The translations under genes were made by a program, and so were the position numbers. The notes under the pieces are model-generated. The model did not search any database and was not told the DNA's origin. It worked only from the letters and a program-made list of their open reading frames with translations. Below are positions 27,054 through 36,669 of a stretch of DNA of 64,000 bases, one piece after another. Source of the stretch: an uncultured Alphaproteobacteria bacterium (GTDB lineage Bacteria > Pseudomonadota > Alphaproteobacteria > UBA6615); the NCBI GenBank assembly GCA_943787745.1, contig CALSNJ010000002.1, forward strand, positions 62,001 through 126,000. The letters are read 5' to 3'. The first letter of the stretch is position 1. The number at the start of each line of letters is the position of its first letter.

Positions 27054-28604
27054 ATGTTCGGCAATAACGTTGCGCAGAGCCTGTTGGGCGTTTTGGCGAG
27101 ATTGCCGATTTGCCGCAGCTGTACCATCCCCATCGCTTTTGCTGTCTTTGCACTGCCGGTTTTTGTCCTGATTGCCATGCATGTGGTTGGCACGGAACAG
27201 GAAAGTGCCACGCAAACACTTATTCAGGTTACAGAGACCCAGAATGAGAATATGGCGCGTACCCTTTCGAACACTTATCAGGAACCGGTCTCTTATTTGC
27301 TTGCATTTGATATCGGAGATGCGCCCGAACTGCTGCCGATTGCAATCAGTAGGTCGGGCCTTGAGGCAATCGTTCGCGATGCAATAGCGGGCACCAGTGT
27401 TGTCAACCTCAAGCTTTACGACAACAACGGTGTGACGTTGTTCTCGCTGGATGCGGACAATTTGGGGGAGAACGTCTCCGCTTGTGAATGCTTTGCCCAT
27501 GCGAGAGACGGGAAAACGGTCAGCGAACTTATTCGGGTCGGTGATGGGCACCATGATGGTGATAAAGTTGTTCACGCGAAACCCGCGGGGGATATTCTGT
27601 CAACAATGATCCCGTTTACGGTGCATTCGGAAGACCTTGTTGCCTCAGACGCCATTTTGGAAATCCAGTCCGATGTTTCCGGGCTGCTCGCAACGATTGA
27701 TGCGGCTACCCGGCGCACTGAGTATAGTATTGGTGTCCCGCTCGCCATTCTCTATGTGATGATGGTGTTCATCGTTTTTTCCATTCAGATGTCGAGGATG
27801 CGTACAAACCAGCGTTCGCTGATGTTGGCCTCGAAACTTGCTGAGACGGACGCGGCGAACAAAGCCAAGTCTGAGTTCCTCTCACTTATGAGCCACGAAT
27901 TGCGCACACCTTTGAACGCGATTATCGGGTTTTCCGAATTGATTGAGCAAAACGAACGTGACAACGAGGAATCCGAAACGGGAAATTATGCGCGCACGAT
28001 CCACGAAAGTGGCCACCATATGTTGCGCCAGATTGTTTCCATTCTCGATATGACCGCGATCGAACTCGGGGAACTGGATCTTGACGGTATTCCGGTCCAG
28101 CTGGTTGATGTCGCACATGACGCTGTCGGGAACGTTCAGTCGTCCTTTGATCGCAGTCTCGTCACGCTTGATGTCCATGACTCCAGGCCGCTTCCATTGG
28201 TGCATGGGGACCCGAGGAAACTTCGCGAAGTGGTTGAAAACCTTCTGAGCAATGCCGCGCGGTTCACACCGGCCGGCGGAACGGTTGATCTGGTCTTCGG
28301 CACCGAGCCAGGCGGCTGGGTCTGTCTGGCGATCAAGGACACAGGTGTGGGCATGACCCGCGAACAAATAGACCGGGCACGGCTGCCGTTTCAGCAGGAC
28401 TGGAATGGCTTTTCCCGCGAAGCCGATGGTGCGGGTCTCGGCCTGACGATCGCGGACAAGATCGTCACCCAACTCGGCGGTGAACTGGTCATTGAAAGCC
28501 TGAAGGATGTGGGGACGAAAATCATTATCCGTCTGCCTGAAGTTTCAGATTCAGGAATTTCGGCCGATCACGATGAAGTGCCGTCATTGATGGCTGCGGA
28601 GTAG
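27054..28604 (+). CDS. Membrane sensor histidine kinase
   Basis: About 516 residues. A transmembrane helix (IPIAFAVFALPVFVLIAMHV) is followed by a periplasmic sensor of roughly 150 residues and a second helix (VPLAILYVMMVFIVFSIQM). The phospho-acceptor His is in [18 protein letters not shown], with the N box VVENLLSNAARF and G boxes KDTGVGMTREQ and GAGLGLTIADK. The ATG at 27054 follows GAGGGA very closely; the ORF can be extended to 26937. No response regulator is adjacent, so it is an orphan. The signal is unknown. Confidence 0.9.
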   Translation: MFGNNVAQSLLGVLARLPICRSCTIPIAFAVFALPVFVLIAMHVVGTEQESATQTLIQVTETQNENMARTLSNTYQEPVSYLLAFDIGDAPELLPIAISRSGLEAIVRDAIAGTSVVNLKLYDNNGVTLFSLDADNLGENVSACECFAHARDGKTVSELIRVGDGHHDGDKVVHAKPAGDILSTMIPFTVHSEDLVASDAILEIQSDVSGLLATIDAATRRTEYSIGVPLAILYVMMVFIVFSIQMSRMRTNQRSLMLASKLAETDAANKAKSEFLSLMSHELRTPLNAIIGFSELIEQNERDNEESETGNYARTIHESGHHMLRQIVSILDMTAIELGELDLDGIPVQLVDVAHDAVGNVQSSFDRSLVTLDVHDSRPLPLVHGDPRKLREVVENLLSNAARFTPAGGTVDLVFGTEPGGWVCLAIKDTGVGMTREQIDRARLPFQQDWNGFSREADGAGLGLTIADKIVTQLGGELVIESLKDVGTKIIIRLPEVSDSGISADHDEVPSLMAAE

Positions 28605-28670
28605 TTGCCGCCTCTTCGTCGCGGTGATAGCTTCCGCGCCGAATTCAAAACCTCAACTTCCTGATCTTAT

Positions 28671-28958
28671 ATGGCGCTCGATACCGATACCGTAAGGCGT
28701 ATTGCCAAGCTTGCCCGCCTCCATGTTGAGGAGGACGCTTTGGCACCGCTGGCCGATGAACTGAACAATATTCTGGGCTGGGTTGAACAGCTTGATGAGG
28801 TCGACACCGAGGGTGCTGAGCCGATGACCAGTGTTGTCGAGATGGTTCAACGCCTGCGCGTCGATGTGGTGACTGACGGCCATGTGCAGGACAAGGTTCT
28901 GGCCAACGCACCGGCAGAGGCCGATGGCTTCTTCGTGGTGCCCAGGGTGATCGAATAA
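28671..28958 (+). CDS. gatC: Asp/Glu-tRNA amidotransferase subunit C
   Basis: 95 residues. It stabilises GatA on GatB in the complex that converts misacylated Asp-tRNA(Asn) or Glu-tRNA(Gln). Typical opening is [20 protein letters not shown], then [20 protein letters not shown] and the terminal [11 protein letters not shown]. The stop overlaps the gatA start (TAATG), so the two are translationally coupled. Confidence 0.96.
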   Translation: MALDTDTVRRIAKLARLHVEEDALAPLADELNNILGWVEQLDEVDTEGAEPMTSVVEMVQRLRVDVVTDGHVQDKVLANAPAEADGFFVVPRVIE

Positions 28959-30430
28959 TGGCCGCGCTGACGGACCTCACAATTGCTGAAGCCGGCGCGG
29001 CGCTGGAGAAGGGCGACTTCACCGCGCGGGAACTGACCGATGCGTATCTGTCTGCGATGGAAACTGCACGGGGCCTGAACGCCTATATCGAGGAGACACC
29101 CGAGCGCGCGCAGGCTATGGCCGATGCGTCGGACGCACGGCGTGCGGGCGGGAAAGCTGAAGGACCGCTCGACGGTATCCCGTTGGCGATCAAAGATCTG
29201 TTCTGCACGGAGGGCGCGCTGTCCACCGCCGGCAGCCATATTCTCGAAGGGTTCCGCCCGACATATGAATCCACTGTCACCCAAAATCTCTGGGATGCAG
29301 GTGCGGTCATGCTCGGCAAGGTGAACATGGACGAGTTCGCCATGGGCTCTGCCAACATCACCAGCCATTACGGGCCGACCCTCAATCCCTGGAAGGCCAG
29401 CAGTGGGGACAATGCGGGCAAGGACCTTGTTCCTGGCGGCTCGTCGGGCGGCTCTGCAGCCGCTGTTGCGGCGCGTATTGCGGCAGGTGCCACAGGCACA
29501 GACACGGGTGGTTCGATCCGCCAGCCGGGTGCCTTCTGCGGTATTGTTGGCCTCAAGCCAACTTACGGGCGTTGCTCGCGTTGGGGAGTCATCGCCTTTG
29601 CCAGCTCGCTCGATCAGGCCGGTCCGATTGCCCGCAGTGTGGAAGATTCCGCGATCATGCTCGGCGGCATGGCGGGCTTCGATCCCAAGGATTCCACAAG
29701 TGTCGATTTGCCGGTTCCCGATTATGCGGCCGCACTGACCGGTGACATTCGCGGTTTGCGCGTCGGTGTGCCTGCCGAGTACCGGATGGATGGCACCCCG
29801 CCCGAAATTGAAGCGCTCTGGCAGCAGGGCGTGGCGTGGCTGCGCGATGCGGGTGCCGAGATCGTCGATATCTCACTGCCCCACACGAAATACGCGCTTC
29901 CCGCCTATTACATCGTGGCCCCGGCAGAAGCTTCATCGAACCTCGCGCGTTATGACGGTATGCGTTACGGCCTGCGGGTCGAGGGCGAAGACCTGACCGA
30001 CACCTATGAGCGGACCCGCGCCGAAGGCTTCGGTCACGAGGTGCAACGCCGGGTGATGATCGGCACCTACGTTTTGTCCGCCGGTTACTACGACGCCTAC
30101 TACCTGAAGGCCCAACGGGTGCGCACGCGGATTGCCGACGACTTCAAGGCCGCCTGGGACAGTTGTGACGTCATCCTGACCCCGACCACGCCAAGCGCGG
30201 CCTTCGCGCTGGGCGAGAAGCAGGACGATCCGATTGCGATGTACCTCAATGATATTTTCACCGTACCGGCTTCGATGGCTGGACTGCCCGCGATCTCTGT
30301 CCCCGCAGGTCTCTCGGCGGATGGGTTGCCGCTCGGACTGCATCTGATCGCCCCGGCCTTTGGCGAAGAAACCCTGCTCCGCGCCGCCCATGTGCTGGAG
30401 GGCGCGGCTGGTTTCGACGTCCAGCCATGA
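28958..30430 (+). CDS. gatA: Asp/Glu-tRNA amidotransferase subunit A
   Basis: 490-residue amidase-signature glutaminase that supplies ammonia to GatB. The Ser-cisSer-Lys triad is Lys79 (LAIKDLF), Ser162 in the [13 protein letters not shown] loop, and Ser186 in [23 protein letters not shown] and the C-terminal [10 protein letters not shown] block are conserved. It is followed with a 4-nt ATGA overlap by a 127-residue ORF, an unusual insertion between gatA and gatB. Confidence 0.97.
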   Translation: MAALTDLTIAEAGAALEKGDFTARELTDAYLSAMETARGLNAYIEETPERAQAMADASDARRAGGKAEGPLDGIPLAIKDLFCTEGALSTAGSHILEGFRPTYESTVTQNLWDAGAVMLGKVNMDEFAMGSANITSHYGPTLNPWKASSGDNAGKDLVPGGSSGGSAAAVAARIAAGATGTDTGGSIRQPGAFCGIVGLKPTYGRCSRWGVIAFASSLDQAGPIARSVEDSAIMLGGMAGFDPKDSTSVDLPVPDYAAALTGDIRGLRVGVPAEYRMDGTPPEIEALWQQGVAWLRDAGAEIVDISLPHTKYALPAYYIVAPAEASSNLARYDGMRYGLRVEGEDLTDTYERTRAEGFGHEVQRRVMIGTYVLSAGYYDAYYLKAQRVRTRIADDFKAAWDSCDVILTPTTPSAAFALGEKQDDPIAMYLNDIFTVPASMAGLPAISVPAGLSADGLPLGLHLIAPAFGEETLLRAAHVLEGAAGFDVQP

Positions 30431-30810
30431 CGGCCCTGGTGCGCGACCTTGCGCCTGAGGTCTTCCGGCAACGACATCTGATTGAGGGACGGTTCTCGGT
30501 CGAGTTGGATGAAAACGCCGTGCGTGAATATTTGCTGGGTTTGGCTGCCGCGTTGGATATGACGCCTTATGGTGATCCGATCGTGTTTTCGCCGGATGCG
30601 ATGATTGAAAGTGGGACCGGGCGCAAAGAGAACGCCGGTTATGACGCGTTCCTGCCGTTGGTCGACAGCGGAATTTCCGCCTATTTCTGGACTGTGCCGA
30701 AATTCTTCTCGGTCGTAGTCTACACCTGCAGGGGTTTCGATGCGGCGGCAGGTTTGGGTTATACCCGTGCGGCGCTGGGTGCTGGCGAGATGGTGGAGGC
30801 AGGGTTTTGA
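30427..30810 (+). CDS. AdoMet-decarboxylase-like small protein (tentative)
   Basis: 127 residues, starting inside the gatA stop (ATGA). The layout recalls SpeH-type S-adenosylmethionine decarboxylases: an early RHLIEG, then a Ser in a strand-turn, here [12 protein letters not shown], where SpeH proenzymes have an E-S-H-x-S-I-H-T-W pattern, and a Cys in [11 protein letters not shown], where SpeH has DVFTCG. Length is right for that family (about 125). The His after the cleavage Ser is not conserved, so decarboxylase activity is doubtful. I base this on remembered motifs only. A role in the gat operon is unknown. Confidence 0.45.
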   Translation: MTALVRDLAPEVFRQRHLIEGRFSVELDENAVREYLLGLAAALDMTPYGDPIVFSPDAMIESGTGRKENAGYDAFLPLVDSGISAYFWTVPKFFSVVVYTCRGFDAAAGLGYTRAALGAGEMVEAGF

Positions 30811-30834
30811 GCCTCGGGACGAAACACCCTTGTT

Positions 30835-30934
30835 CGTCATGCCCGGACTTGATCCGGGCATCCACGTCGAGCGACCCCACAAACGTCAGGCGTGTCACAA
30901 CCACGTGGATGGCCGGATCAAGTCCGGCCATGAC
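30835..30934. repeat. 100-bp paired palindromic repeat (R2)
   Basis: The left arm CGTCATGCCCGGACTTGATC and the right arm ending CCGGCCATGAC are inverted to each other around about 40 bp containing AGGCGTGTCACAACC. It is an 'empty' counterpart of the 453-866 element. It lies between the AdoMetDC-like gene and gatB, with no gene of its own. Confidence 0.85.
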
Positions 30935-30992
30935 AGTTGATTGGGAAGCAGATCAACTTGTCCGTGCAGCATTGAAGCGGTAGGAAAAACAC

Positions 30993-32541
30993 ATGACCGA
31001 CACGACAGACACCACGGCTGACGCCATCCCCGACCATCTGGTTGCGCATTTTACCTCGCGCATCGGCCACAACAGCGCCGACCTCATCGAGGGCGAGACC
31101 GGGTCCTGGGAGATCGTCATTGGCATGGAGGTGCATGCGCAGGTGACCTCGGAGTCCAAACTGTTTTCTGGCGCCCCCACGGACTTTGGCGGCGAGCCCA
31201 ACACCCATGTTAGCCTTGTCGATGCGGCGATGCCCGGCATGCTGCCGGTCCTCAATGAGGCGGCGATCCGACAGGCCGTGCGCACCGGGCTGGGCCTCGA
31301 AGCCCAGATCAATCTGCGTTCGGTGTTTGACCGGAAGAACTATTTCTATCCCGATTTGCCCCAGGGCTATCAGATCAGCCAGTTCTCCGATCCCATCGTG
31401 GGCGAGGGCCGGATCACGGTCGATCTGGAAGACGGTGAAAGCTTCGAAGTCGGGGTCGTGCGCATCCATCTCGAGCAGGATGCGGGCAAATCCGTTCATG
31501 ATCGTATTCCCGATCAAACCTGCATTGACCTGAACCGCTCTGGTGTGGCGCTGATGGAAATCGTTTCCAAACCGGATTTGCGTTCGGGTGTGGAGGCGGC
31601 GGCCTATCTGTCGAAATTGCGCTCTATCCTACGTTATCTGGGCACCTGTGATGGCAACATGCAGGAAGGCTCCATGCGCGCCGACGTGAACGTCTCCGTG
31701 CGTCGCCCGGGCGAAGATCTTGGCACGCGCTGCGAGATCAAGAATGTGAACTCGATCCGCTTTGTGCGGCAGGCCGTCGACTACGAAGCGCGCCGTCAGG
31801 TTGAAATCCTCGAAGAGGGTGGCGAGATCGATCAGGAGACGCGTCTTTTTGATCCGGATCGTGGCGAGACCCGGTCCATGCGCTCCAAGGAAGAGGCCCA
31901 CGACTACCGCTATTTCCCCGACCCCGACCTGCTGCCGGTGGTCATCGACCAAGCTTATGTGGACGAGATCGCCGCCAGCCTGCCCGAACTGCCCGACAAA
32001 AAGGCCGCGCGTTTCGTCGCTGAGTTTGGCCTGAGCGAATACGATGCGGGCGTGCTCGTCGCCGAACGGGAAACCGCCGAGTTCTATGAAGCGGTGGTGG
32101 ATGCCGGCGGTGCCAAACGCGACCCGAAGATCGCCGCGAACTGGATCACCGGTGATTTCTTCCGTCGCCTGAACGCCGACGATCTGGAGATTACCGCCAG
32201 CCCGGTCAGCGCTGCGCAGCTTGGCGGTCTGATCGATCTGATCGCCGACGGTACCATTTCCGGCAAGATCGCCAAGGACGTCTTCGACGAGATGTGGGAC
32301 AGCGGCAATGACGCCGATGCGAATCGTCGAGGAAAAGGGCCTCAAGCAGATCAGCGACAGCGGTGAAATTTCCGCCGTCATCGACCAGATCATCGCCGAC
32401 AACCCCGAACAGGCTGATCAGTACCGCAGCGGCAACACCAAGGTCGTGGGCTGGTTTACGGGACAGGCCATGAAGGCGACGCAGGGCAAGGCGAACCCGC
32501 AGATGGTCAACCAACTCCTCCAGGAAAAACTGGGTAGCTAG
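30993..32541 (+). CDS. gatB: Asp/Glu-tRNA amidotransferase subunit B, frameshifted near the 3' end
   Basis: The kinase-like amidotransferase subunit. [13 protein letters not shown] is a short N-terminal extension, then [20 protein letters not shown], the [19 protein letters not shown] block, and the YqeY-type tail domain. The reading frame from 30993 runs to 32366 and ends with unrelated residues after [14 protein letters not shown]. The expected continuation [14 protein letters not shown]...QLLQEKLGS is in the +1 frame and ends at 32541. Removing one A near 32322-32323 restores a 515-residue protein. TAGGAAAA precedes the start. GatB should be essential here, so a sequencing error is the simplest explanation. 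Confidence 0.93.
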
Positions 32542-32570
32542 GGTAGCTCCGAAATCCCACTTCTTCAGTT

Positions 32571-32670
32571 CGTCATGCCCGGACTTGATCCGGGCATCCA
32601 CGTCCATCGACCCGCTCGACATCCGGCGTGACCCGGCCACGTGGATGGCCGGATCAAGTCCGGGCATGAC
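32571..32670. repeat. 100-bp paired palindromic repeat (R3)
   Basis: Same structure and exactly the same length as the element at 30835-30934. The arms are CGTCATGCCCGGACTTGATC and the inverse ending CCGGGCATGAC. It lies between gatB and the AEC transporter. Translated in one frame it gives the familiar MPGLDPGIH peptide, which is not a real protein. Confidence 0.85.
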
Positions 32671-32691
32671 GATTATAGACTGGGCCGACCT

Positions 32692-33624
32692 GTGATCCCC
32701 GTTCTCTCCATCGTCCTGCCTGTCTTCGGGCTGATCGGGCTCGGCGTTGTCGGTGGGAAGTCGCGGCTGTTTCCTGAAGCCGCCGTCGTCGGTCTCAGCA
32801 ATTTTGTTCTTTATGTCGCCGTGCCCGCGCTGCTGTTCCGGACCATTGTGCGGTCGCGGCCGTTTGAGGCGCTGAACCTCGATATTGTCTATGCCTATTA
32901 CGTACCGTCTTTTGCGGTGCTGGTTGGGGCGTTGCTGCTGGGGCGGTTTGTCTTCGGGTTGTCCGGGGGTGAACGGGCGTCCTTTGCCATGGGGTCGATG
33001 TTCTCCAACACCACCTTGCTCGGCGTGCCACTGGTCTTTGCGACCTGGGGGGAAGCCGGACTGGTGCCGTTGATGGTGGTCATCACCCTGCATTCGCTGC
33101 TGTTCGCGACGATCTTCTTTGTGCTCCACGATATGGCGAAATCCGGTGCTGTCGGCTGGGCCAGCGCGGCACGGCTGGCGGCGCATTCGATTGTGACCAA
33201 CCCGGTGATCATCTCGATTGCGGCGGGGTTGGCTTGGGCGTTGTCTGGGTGGGGCCTGCCGGGATTTGTCTCGACGATGATTGATATTCTTGGCGATGCG
33301 ACGATCCCCGCCGCGTTGTTCGCGCTCGGCGCCTCGTTGGCCCAGTACAAGGTGGCCGGAAATGTCCAGCACGCCCTGTCCATGGCGGTGATCAAGCTGG
33401 TGGTGCATCCGCTGGCGGTGTTCGCCGCCGCCAACTGGTTGTTTGATCTGACTCCTTTGGAACTGGCGGTGATCACGGTGACGGCGGCACTGCCGGGTGG
33501 CCTGATGGTGTTCCTCGTCGCCCAGACCTATGGCGTTTATGTCGCCCGGGCCGGGAGTTCGGTGGTGTTGTCCACGGCCGGTGGTGTTCTGACCCTGTCG
33601 GTTCTGCTGTCCTGGCTGACATGA
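32692..33624 (+). CDS. AEC-family (auxin efflux carrier) transporter
   Basis: 310 residues with about ten hydrophobic helices in two inverted halves. The N-terminal half opens IPVLSIVLPVFGLIGLGVVGG and continues FVLYVAVPALLFRTI. MFSNTTLLGVPLVFATWGEAG is the first-half pore-like motif, and FALGASLAQYKVAG the second-half counterpart. GTG 32692 was chosen as start because codons upstream belong to the repeat element; the alternative upstream ATG (32641) would be read from the repeat. Members export or import small carboxylates; the substrate is unknown. Confidence 0.85.
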   Translation: MIPVLSIVLPVFGLIGLGVVGGKSRLFPEAAVVGLSNFVLYVAVPALLFRTIVRSRPFEALNLDIVYAYYVPSFAVLVGALLLGRFVFGLSGGERASFAMGSMFSNTTLLGVPLVFATWGEAGLVPLMVVITLHSLLFATIFFVLHDMAKSGAVGWASAARLAAHSIVTNPVIISIAAGLAWALSGWGLPGFVSTMIDILGDATIPAALFALGASLAQYKVAGNVQHALSMAVIKLVVHPLAVFAAANWLFDLTPLELAVITVTAALPGGLMVFLVAQTYGVYVARAGSSVVLSTAGGVLTLSVLLSWLT

Positions 33625-33749
33625 CTTATTTTTCTGCTGTCGCTTGACCCCACGAAGTCGTGACCTATTTGCTGTTCCATACGGAACCGTATGGATGCTA
33701 GGTTCGTGATCCGAACGGTGAGGCAAACGTCTAACAGGGGAAGAACATC

Positions 33750-34766
33750 ATGATTGGAATTATCGGTGCCACAGGCACAACAGGTCGCGGGCTTGTCGCG
33801 ACACTCAGGGAAAAGGGCGCGGAGTTTCGTTGCCTGGTACGTGATACGGCCAAGGCCGCAGAGACACTCGGCAGTGATGTCGAACTGGTGCAGGCAGATC
33901 TGAGCGATGCGGCGAGCGTTGAAGCCGGGCTTGCCGGTTGCGACAAGCTGTTCCTGCTTTCGGGCCACAGCCCGGTGATGGTCGAGCAGCAGCTCAACGC
34001 CGTAAAAGCAGCCAAAGCGGCTGGCGTGAAGCATATTGTCAAACTGTCGGGTGGCAGCTTCATCATTAAAGAAGACTCACCCGCGCTGATCGGTCAGGGC
34101 CACTGGCAGATCGAGCAGGGGATCCGCAACAGCGGTCTCGAATGGACCTTCCTGCGTCCGGGCTTCTTCATGCAGAATTTCCTGAACATGGCTGGAACCA
34201 TCAAGGGCATGGGCAAGGCGATGATGCCGGTGCCCGGTGATGTTGGACTTGGCATGATTGACGTGCGCGACACGGCCGATGCGGCAGCCGGGATCCTGAC
34301 CACCGACGGTCATGCGGGGCAGGTCTATGAGCTGTCCGGCCCGAACGTCACTCCGGCTGAAGCCATTGCGGCCATCGGGGACGCGATCGGCAAGGATGTC
34401 GCCTTCGTACAGGTGCCCATGGAAGGCGCCATCGGTGCCATGAAAGAACGCGGCATGCCGGACTGGCTGGTTGACCACCAAAGCACGCTGATGGGGATCG
34501 CGGCAGATGGCGATATGGCGAGCTACGGCAACAACCTGATCGAAACCCTGGCCGGGCACGCACCGCGCACACCAGCCGATTTCGCACGGGACCATGCGGG
34601 TGCCTTTCAAGGGGTAGCGTACCTCGCTCGCGCCGGCAGGCCTTTGAAACCTGCCCTACTAGCGAGAAAACACCAGAACAAATGTAGGGCGGGTTTCAAA
34701 CCCGCCCTTTCTCTGTTCGGACAGGTCTTATATAAGTGTCCCCGCACACAAAACCGGGAGACCACC
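33750..34766 (+). CDS. NmrA/SDR-type NAD(P)-binding protein, lacking its own stop codon
   Basis: About 290 residues of an atypical short-chain dehydrogenase (NmrA/QOR2-like). It has the Rossmann start MIGIIGATGTTGRGLVATL, LVRDTAKAAETLGSDVEL, the KHIVKLSGG strand and LEWTFLRPGFFMQN. The natural end should be near 34620 after DFARDHAGAF. Instead two GFKPA-type palindromes occupy 34635-34708, and the frame stays open through them into the next gene's ATG at 34767. A fused product or normal re-initiation at 34767 are both possible. Its own GGGGAAGAACATC precedes the start at 33750. Confidence 0.8.
34635..34655. repeat. GFKPA-type palindromic repeat, unit 1
   Basis: GGCAGGCCTTTGAAACCTGC is palindromic. 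CTCGCT and AGCGAG flank it as a further inverted pair. It is read through by the NmrA frame. Confidence 0.65.
34686..34708. repeat. GFKPA-type palindromic repeat, unit 2
   Basis: AGGGCGGGTTTCAAACCCGC continues to a perfect 23-bp palindrome. It is the same family as unit 1 and as 5614-5636. Confidence 0.7.
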
Positions 34767-35664
34767 ATGAGCGCCGTCGAAAAACTGCCAGAGACCGAGA
34801 CCTCGAAATACCGGTTCTTGCTGATTCCACCATTTCGCCTGCCGGGTGACACCCAGTGGGGGTACCAGACGCTGCATCTTGATGGCGGGCTGCCCAAGCT
34901 CGAACGCCTGATGAATGCCGACATGGTGCTGCCCTATCTCGACGGGATCGACTGGGATCTGCATCCCGGTGCCGAAGCGACCTATGGCGACTGGCCGGTC
35001 GAGACCCGTGAAGAATTCACTTATGCCGCCGATGCCCGCCTGAAGAACATCCGCATTGCCTGCGAGAGCGGCAAGTACAACGGCATCGTCTCTGCTGGGC
35101 GGTGGCGAGCCGGGCTTCCTGGAAGCCCGCGAGATGTGCCGCAACTACGACATCGTTTGCACCGCCAACGCCCATTCCCAGATGTATCTGGCAACGACCC
35201 TCGGCAACAAGTTCTCGGTGATCGATATCGCTGGCGTCCACAACGTCTACTACCGGGACCTGATCTATCAGCACCAGCTGCAGGACCGCTGTGCCTCGAT
35301 CCGCAATATCGGGATGCGCCTGCCGCGCCCGGGTGCCGAGGACGGCCCGCAGCTGCGCGCCGAACGTGAGAAGGCACTTGCCGGAGAGAAGTCACTCGCC
35401 GTGGACAATGCCGTCGATCAGGCCGAACAGGCGATCCTTGAAGATGGTGCCGAAGTCATCACCATGGGCTGCTCGGGCGTTTTCTGGCTCAAGCCGTTCA
35501 TCGAGAAGGGACTGGCCGAACGGGGCTGGGAGGTTCCCGTGCTCGAGGGCTACACGTCATCGATCATGCTGGCCAAGCTGATGATTGATCTTGGCGTGAA
35601 TGCGTCGGGCATCACCTATATGACCGACCATCCCAAGCGACTGCCGAACAAGATCGTCGTCTGA
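34767..35664 (+). CDS. Asp/Glu/hydantoin racemase-family protein, frameshifted
   Basis: Start at 34767 after GGGAG, MSAVEKLPETETSKYRFLLI. The N-terminal part runs to about 35090 (SGKYNGIV); the rest (LLGGGEPGFLEAREMCRNYD to the stop at 35664) is in another frame. Dropping one T of the CTCT at about 35091-35094 gives one 298-residue protein. The conserved Cys-containing motif VITMGCSGVFWLKP and an N-terminal Cys-less strand match the Asp/Glu racemase superfamily (hydantoin racemase or maleate isomerase-like). The substrate is unknown. Either a sequencing error or a recent pseudogene. Confidence 0.75.
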
Positions 35665-35665
35665 G

Positions 35666-36577
35666 CTAGGCGGGTGAGGCTCTGACGGTCCCGATTTCAG
35701 CGACGATGAAGTCGATGAAGGCGCGGGTCTTCAGGGCCAGTTCGCGCTGGCCGGGATACATCGCAAAGACGGCGGCTTCCTGACGTTCGAAGTCACACAG
35801 CAGGCGTACCAGCCGGCCGGATTCAATATCCGGCTGAGCGAAATGATAGGGGAAGCGGGCAATACCGAGCCCGGCGAGCGCCGCTTCACGCGCGACCATC
35901 AGGCTGGTGCTGCGAATGGGGCCATCCACACGGACGGAATAGCCCGCGTCATCGATATCGAAGGTCCATTCGGCGATGGTGGGCGCGGCTGTGGCGACCA
36001 GACAGTCATGATTGAGCAGCGCATCCGGATGCTCTGGCGCGCTGTGTCTCTCGATATAGGCCGGACTGGCGCAGACAATCGTCGGCGTTTCCATGATCTT
36101 GCGCGCGACGAGGGATGAATCCGGCATCACCGAAGCCCCCCGGATGACCAGATCAAAGCCGTCGGCAACCATGTCCACGTAGCCATCCGAAGACATCACA
36201 TCGAGGCGCACGTCCGGATAGCGTTCGATAAAACGCGGCAGCAGCGGCGCGATGAACATCTGGCCGAACATGACCGGCATCGCCAGACGCAGCAGACCAC
36301 GCGGGGCCGCCGTCACGGCGTTGACACGCTCGGCGCCTTCTTCAAGCGTGGCAAGAGCTGCCGAAACACTCGCGTGATAGGAATTGCCCGCCTCGGTTAA
36401 GGCGAGCTGGCGTGTGGTGCGGGCGATCAGGCGTGCACCGAGACGGGACTCAAGTTCTGTGATGGCCTTGCTCACCGCGGACGGCGAAACGTTCAGGCGC
36501 TCGGCCGCGGCACGGAAGCTCCCGGTCTCTGCGACCGCGTTGAACATCTCGAGGGCGCGTGTTGAAGGGTGGCTCAT
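35666..36577 (-). CDS. LysR-family transcriptional regulator
   Basis: 303 residues. The N-terminal winged helix is ALEMFNAVAETGSFRAAAER, then SPSAVSKAITELESRLGARL. The effector-binding half follows, with RLAMPVMFGQMFIAPLLPRF and a late LGIARFPYHF. It belongs to the CrgA-like branch in style. It is divergent from the VOC-OsmC-oxidoreductase cluster (92 nt between starts), the usual place for a LysR activator of the neighbouring operon; that link is inference. Confidence 0.92.
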   Translation of the reverse strand: MSHPSTRALEMFNAVAETGSFRAAAERLNVSPSAVSKAITELESRLGARLIARTTRQLALTEAGNSYHASVSAALATLEEGAERVNAVTAAPRGLLRLAMPVMFGQMFIAPLLPRFIERYPDVRLDVMSSDGYVDMVADGFDLVIRGASVMPDSSLVARKIMETPTIVCASPAYIERHSAPEHPDALLNHDCLVATAAPTIAEWTFDIDDAGYSVRVDGPIRSTSLMVAREAALAGLGIARFPYHFAQPDIESGRLVRLLCDFERQEAAVFAMYPGQRELALKTRAFIDFIVAEIGTVRASPA

Positions 36578-36669
36578 ACAATTGAAAATATCTCAGCAAA
36601 CACGTGATATCAATCTGATTGATGAATAATACAGAATGGTGAATGTTTGGGTTCGTAACGGAGAAATTC

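Noticed and set aside
30835-30945. Peptides of the MPGLDPGIH / VDGRIKSGHD type in several frames
   Set aside because: They are translations of the palindromic repeats, not conserved proteins.
32315-32330. Programmed ribosomal frameshift in gatB
   Set aside because: No slippery heptamer, stop codon or downstream pseudoknot is visible at the shift, and GatB is not known to use one; a one-base error explains it better.
32206-33726. 506-aa minus-strand ORF rich in His/Arg/Gln
   Set aside because: It runs across gatB's end, a repeat and the AEC transporter on the opposite strand; composition is that of a shadow frame.
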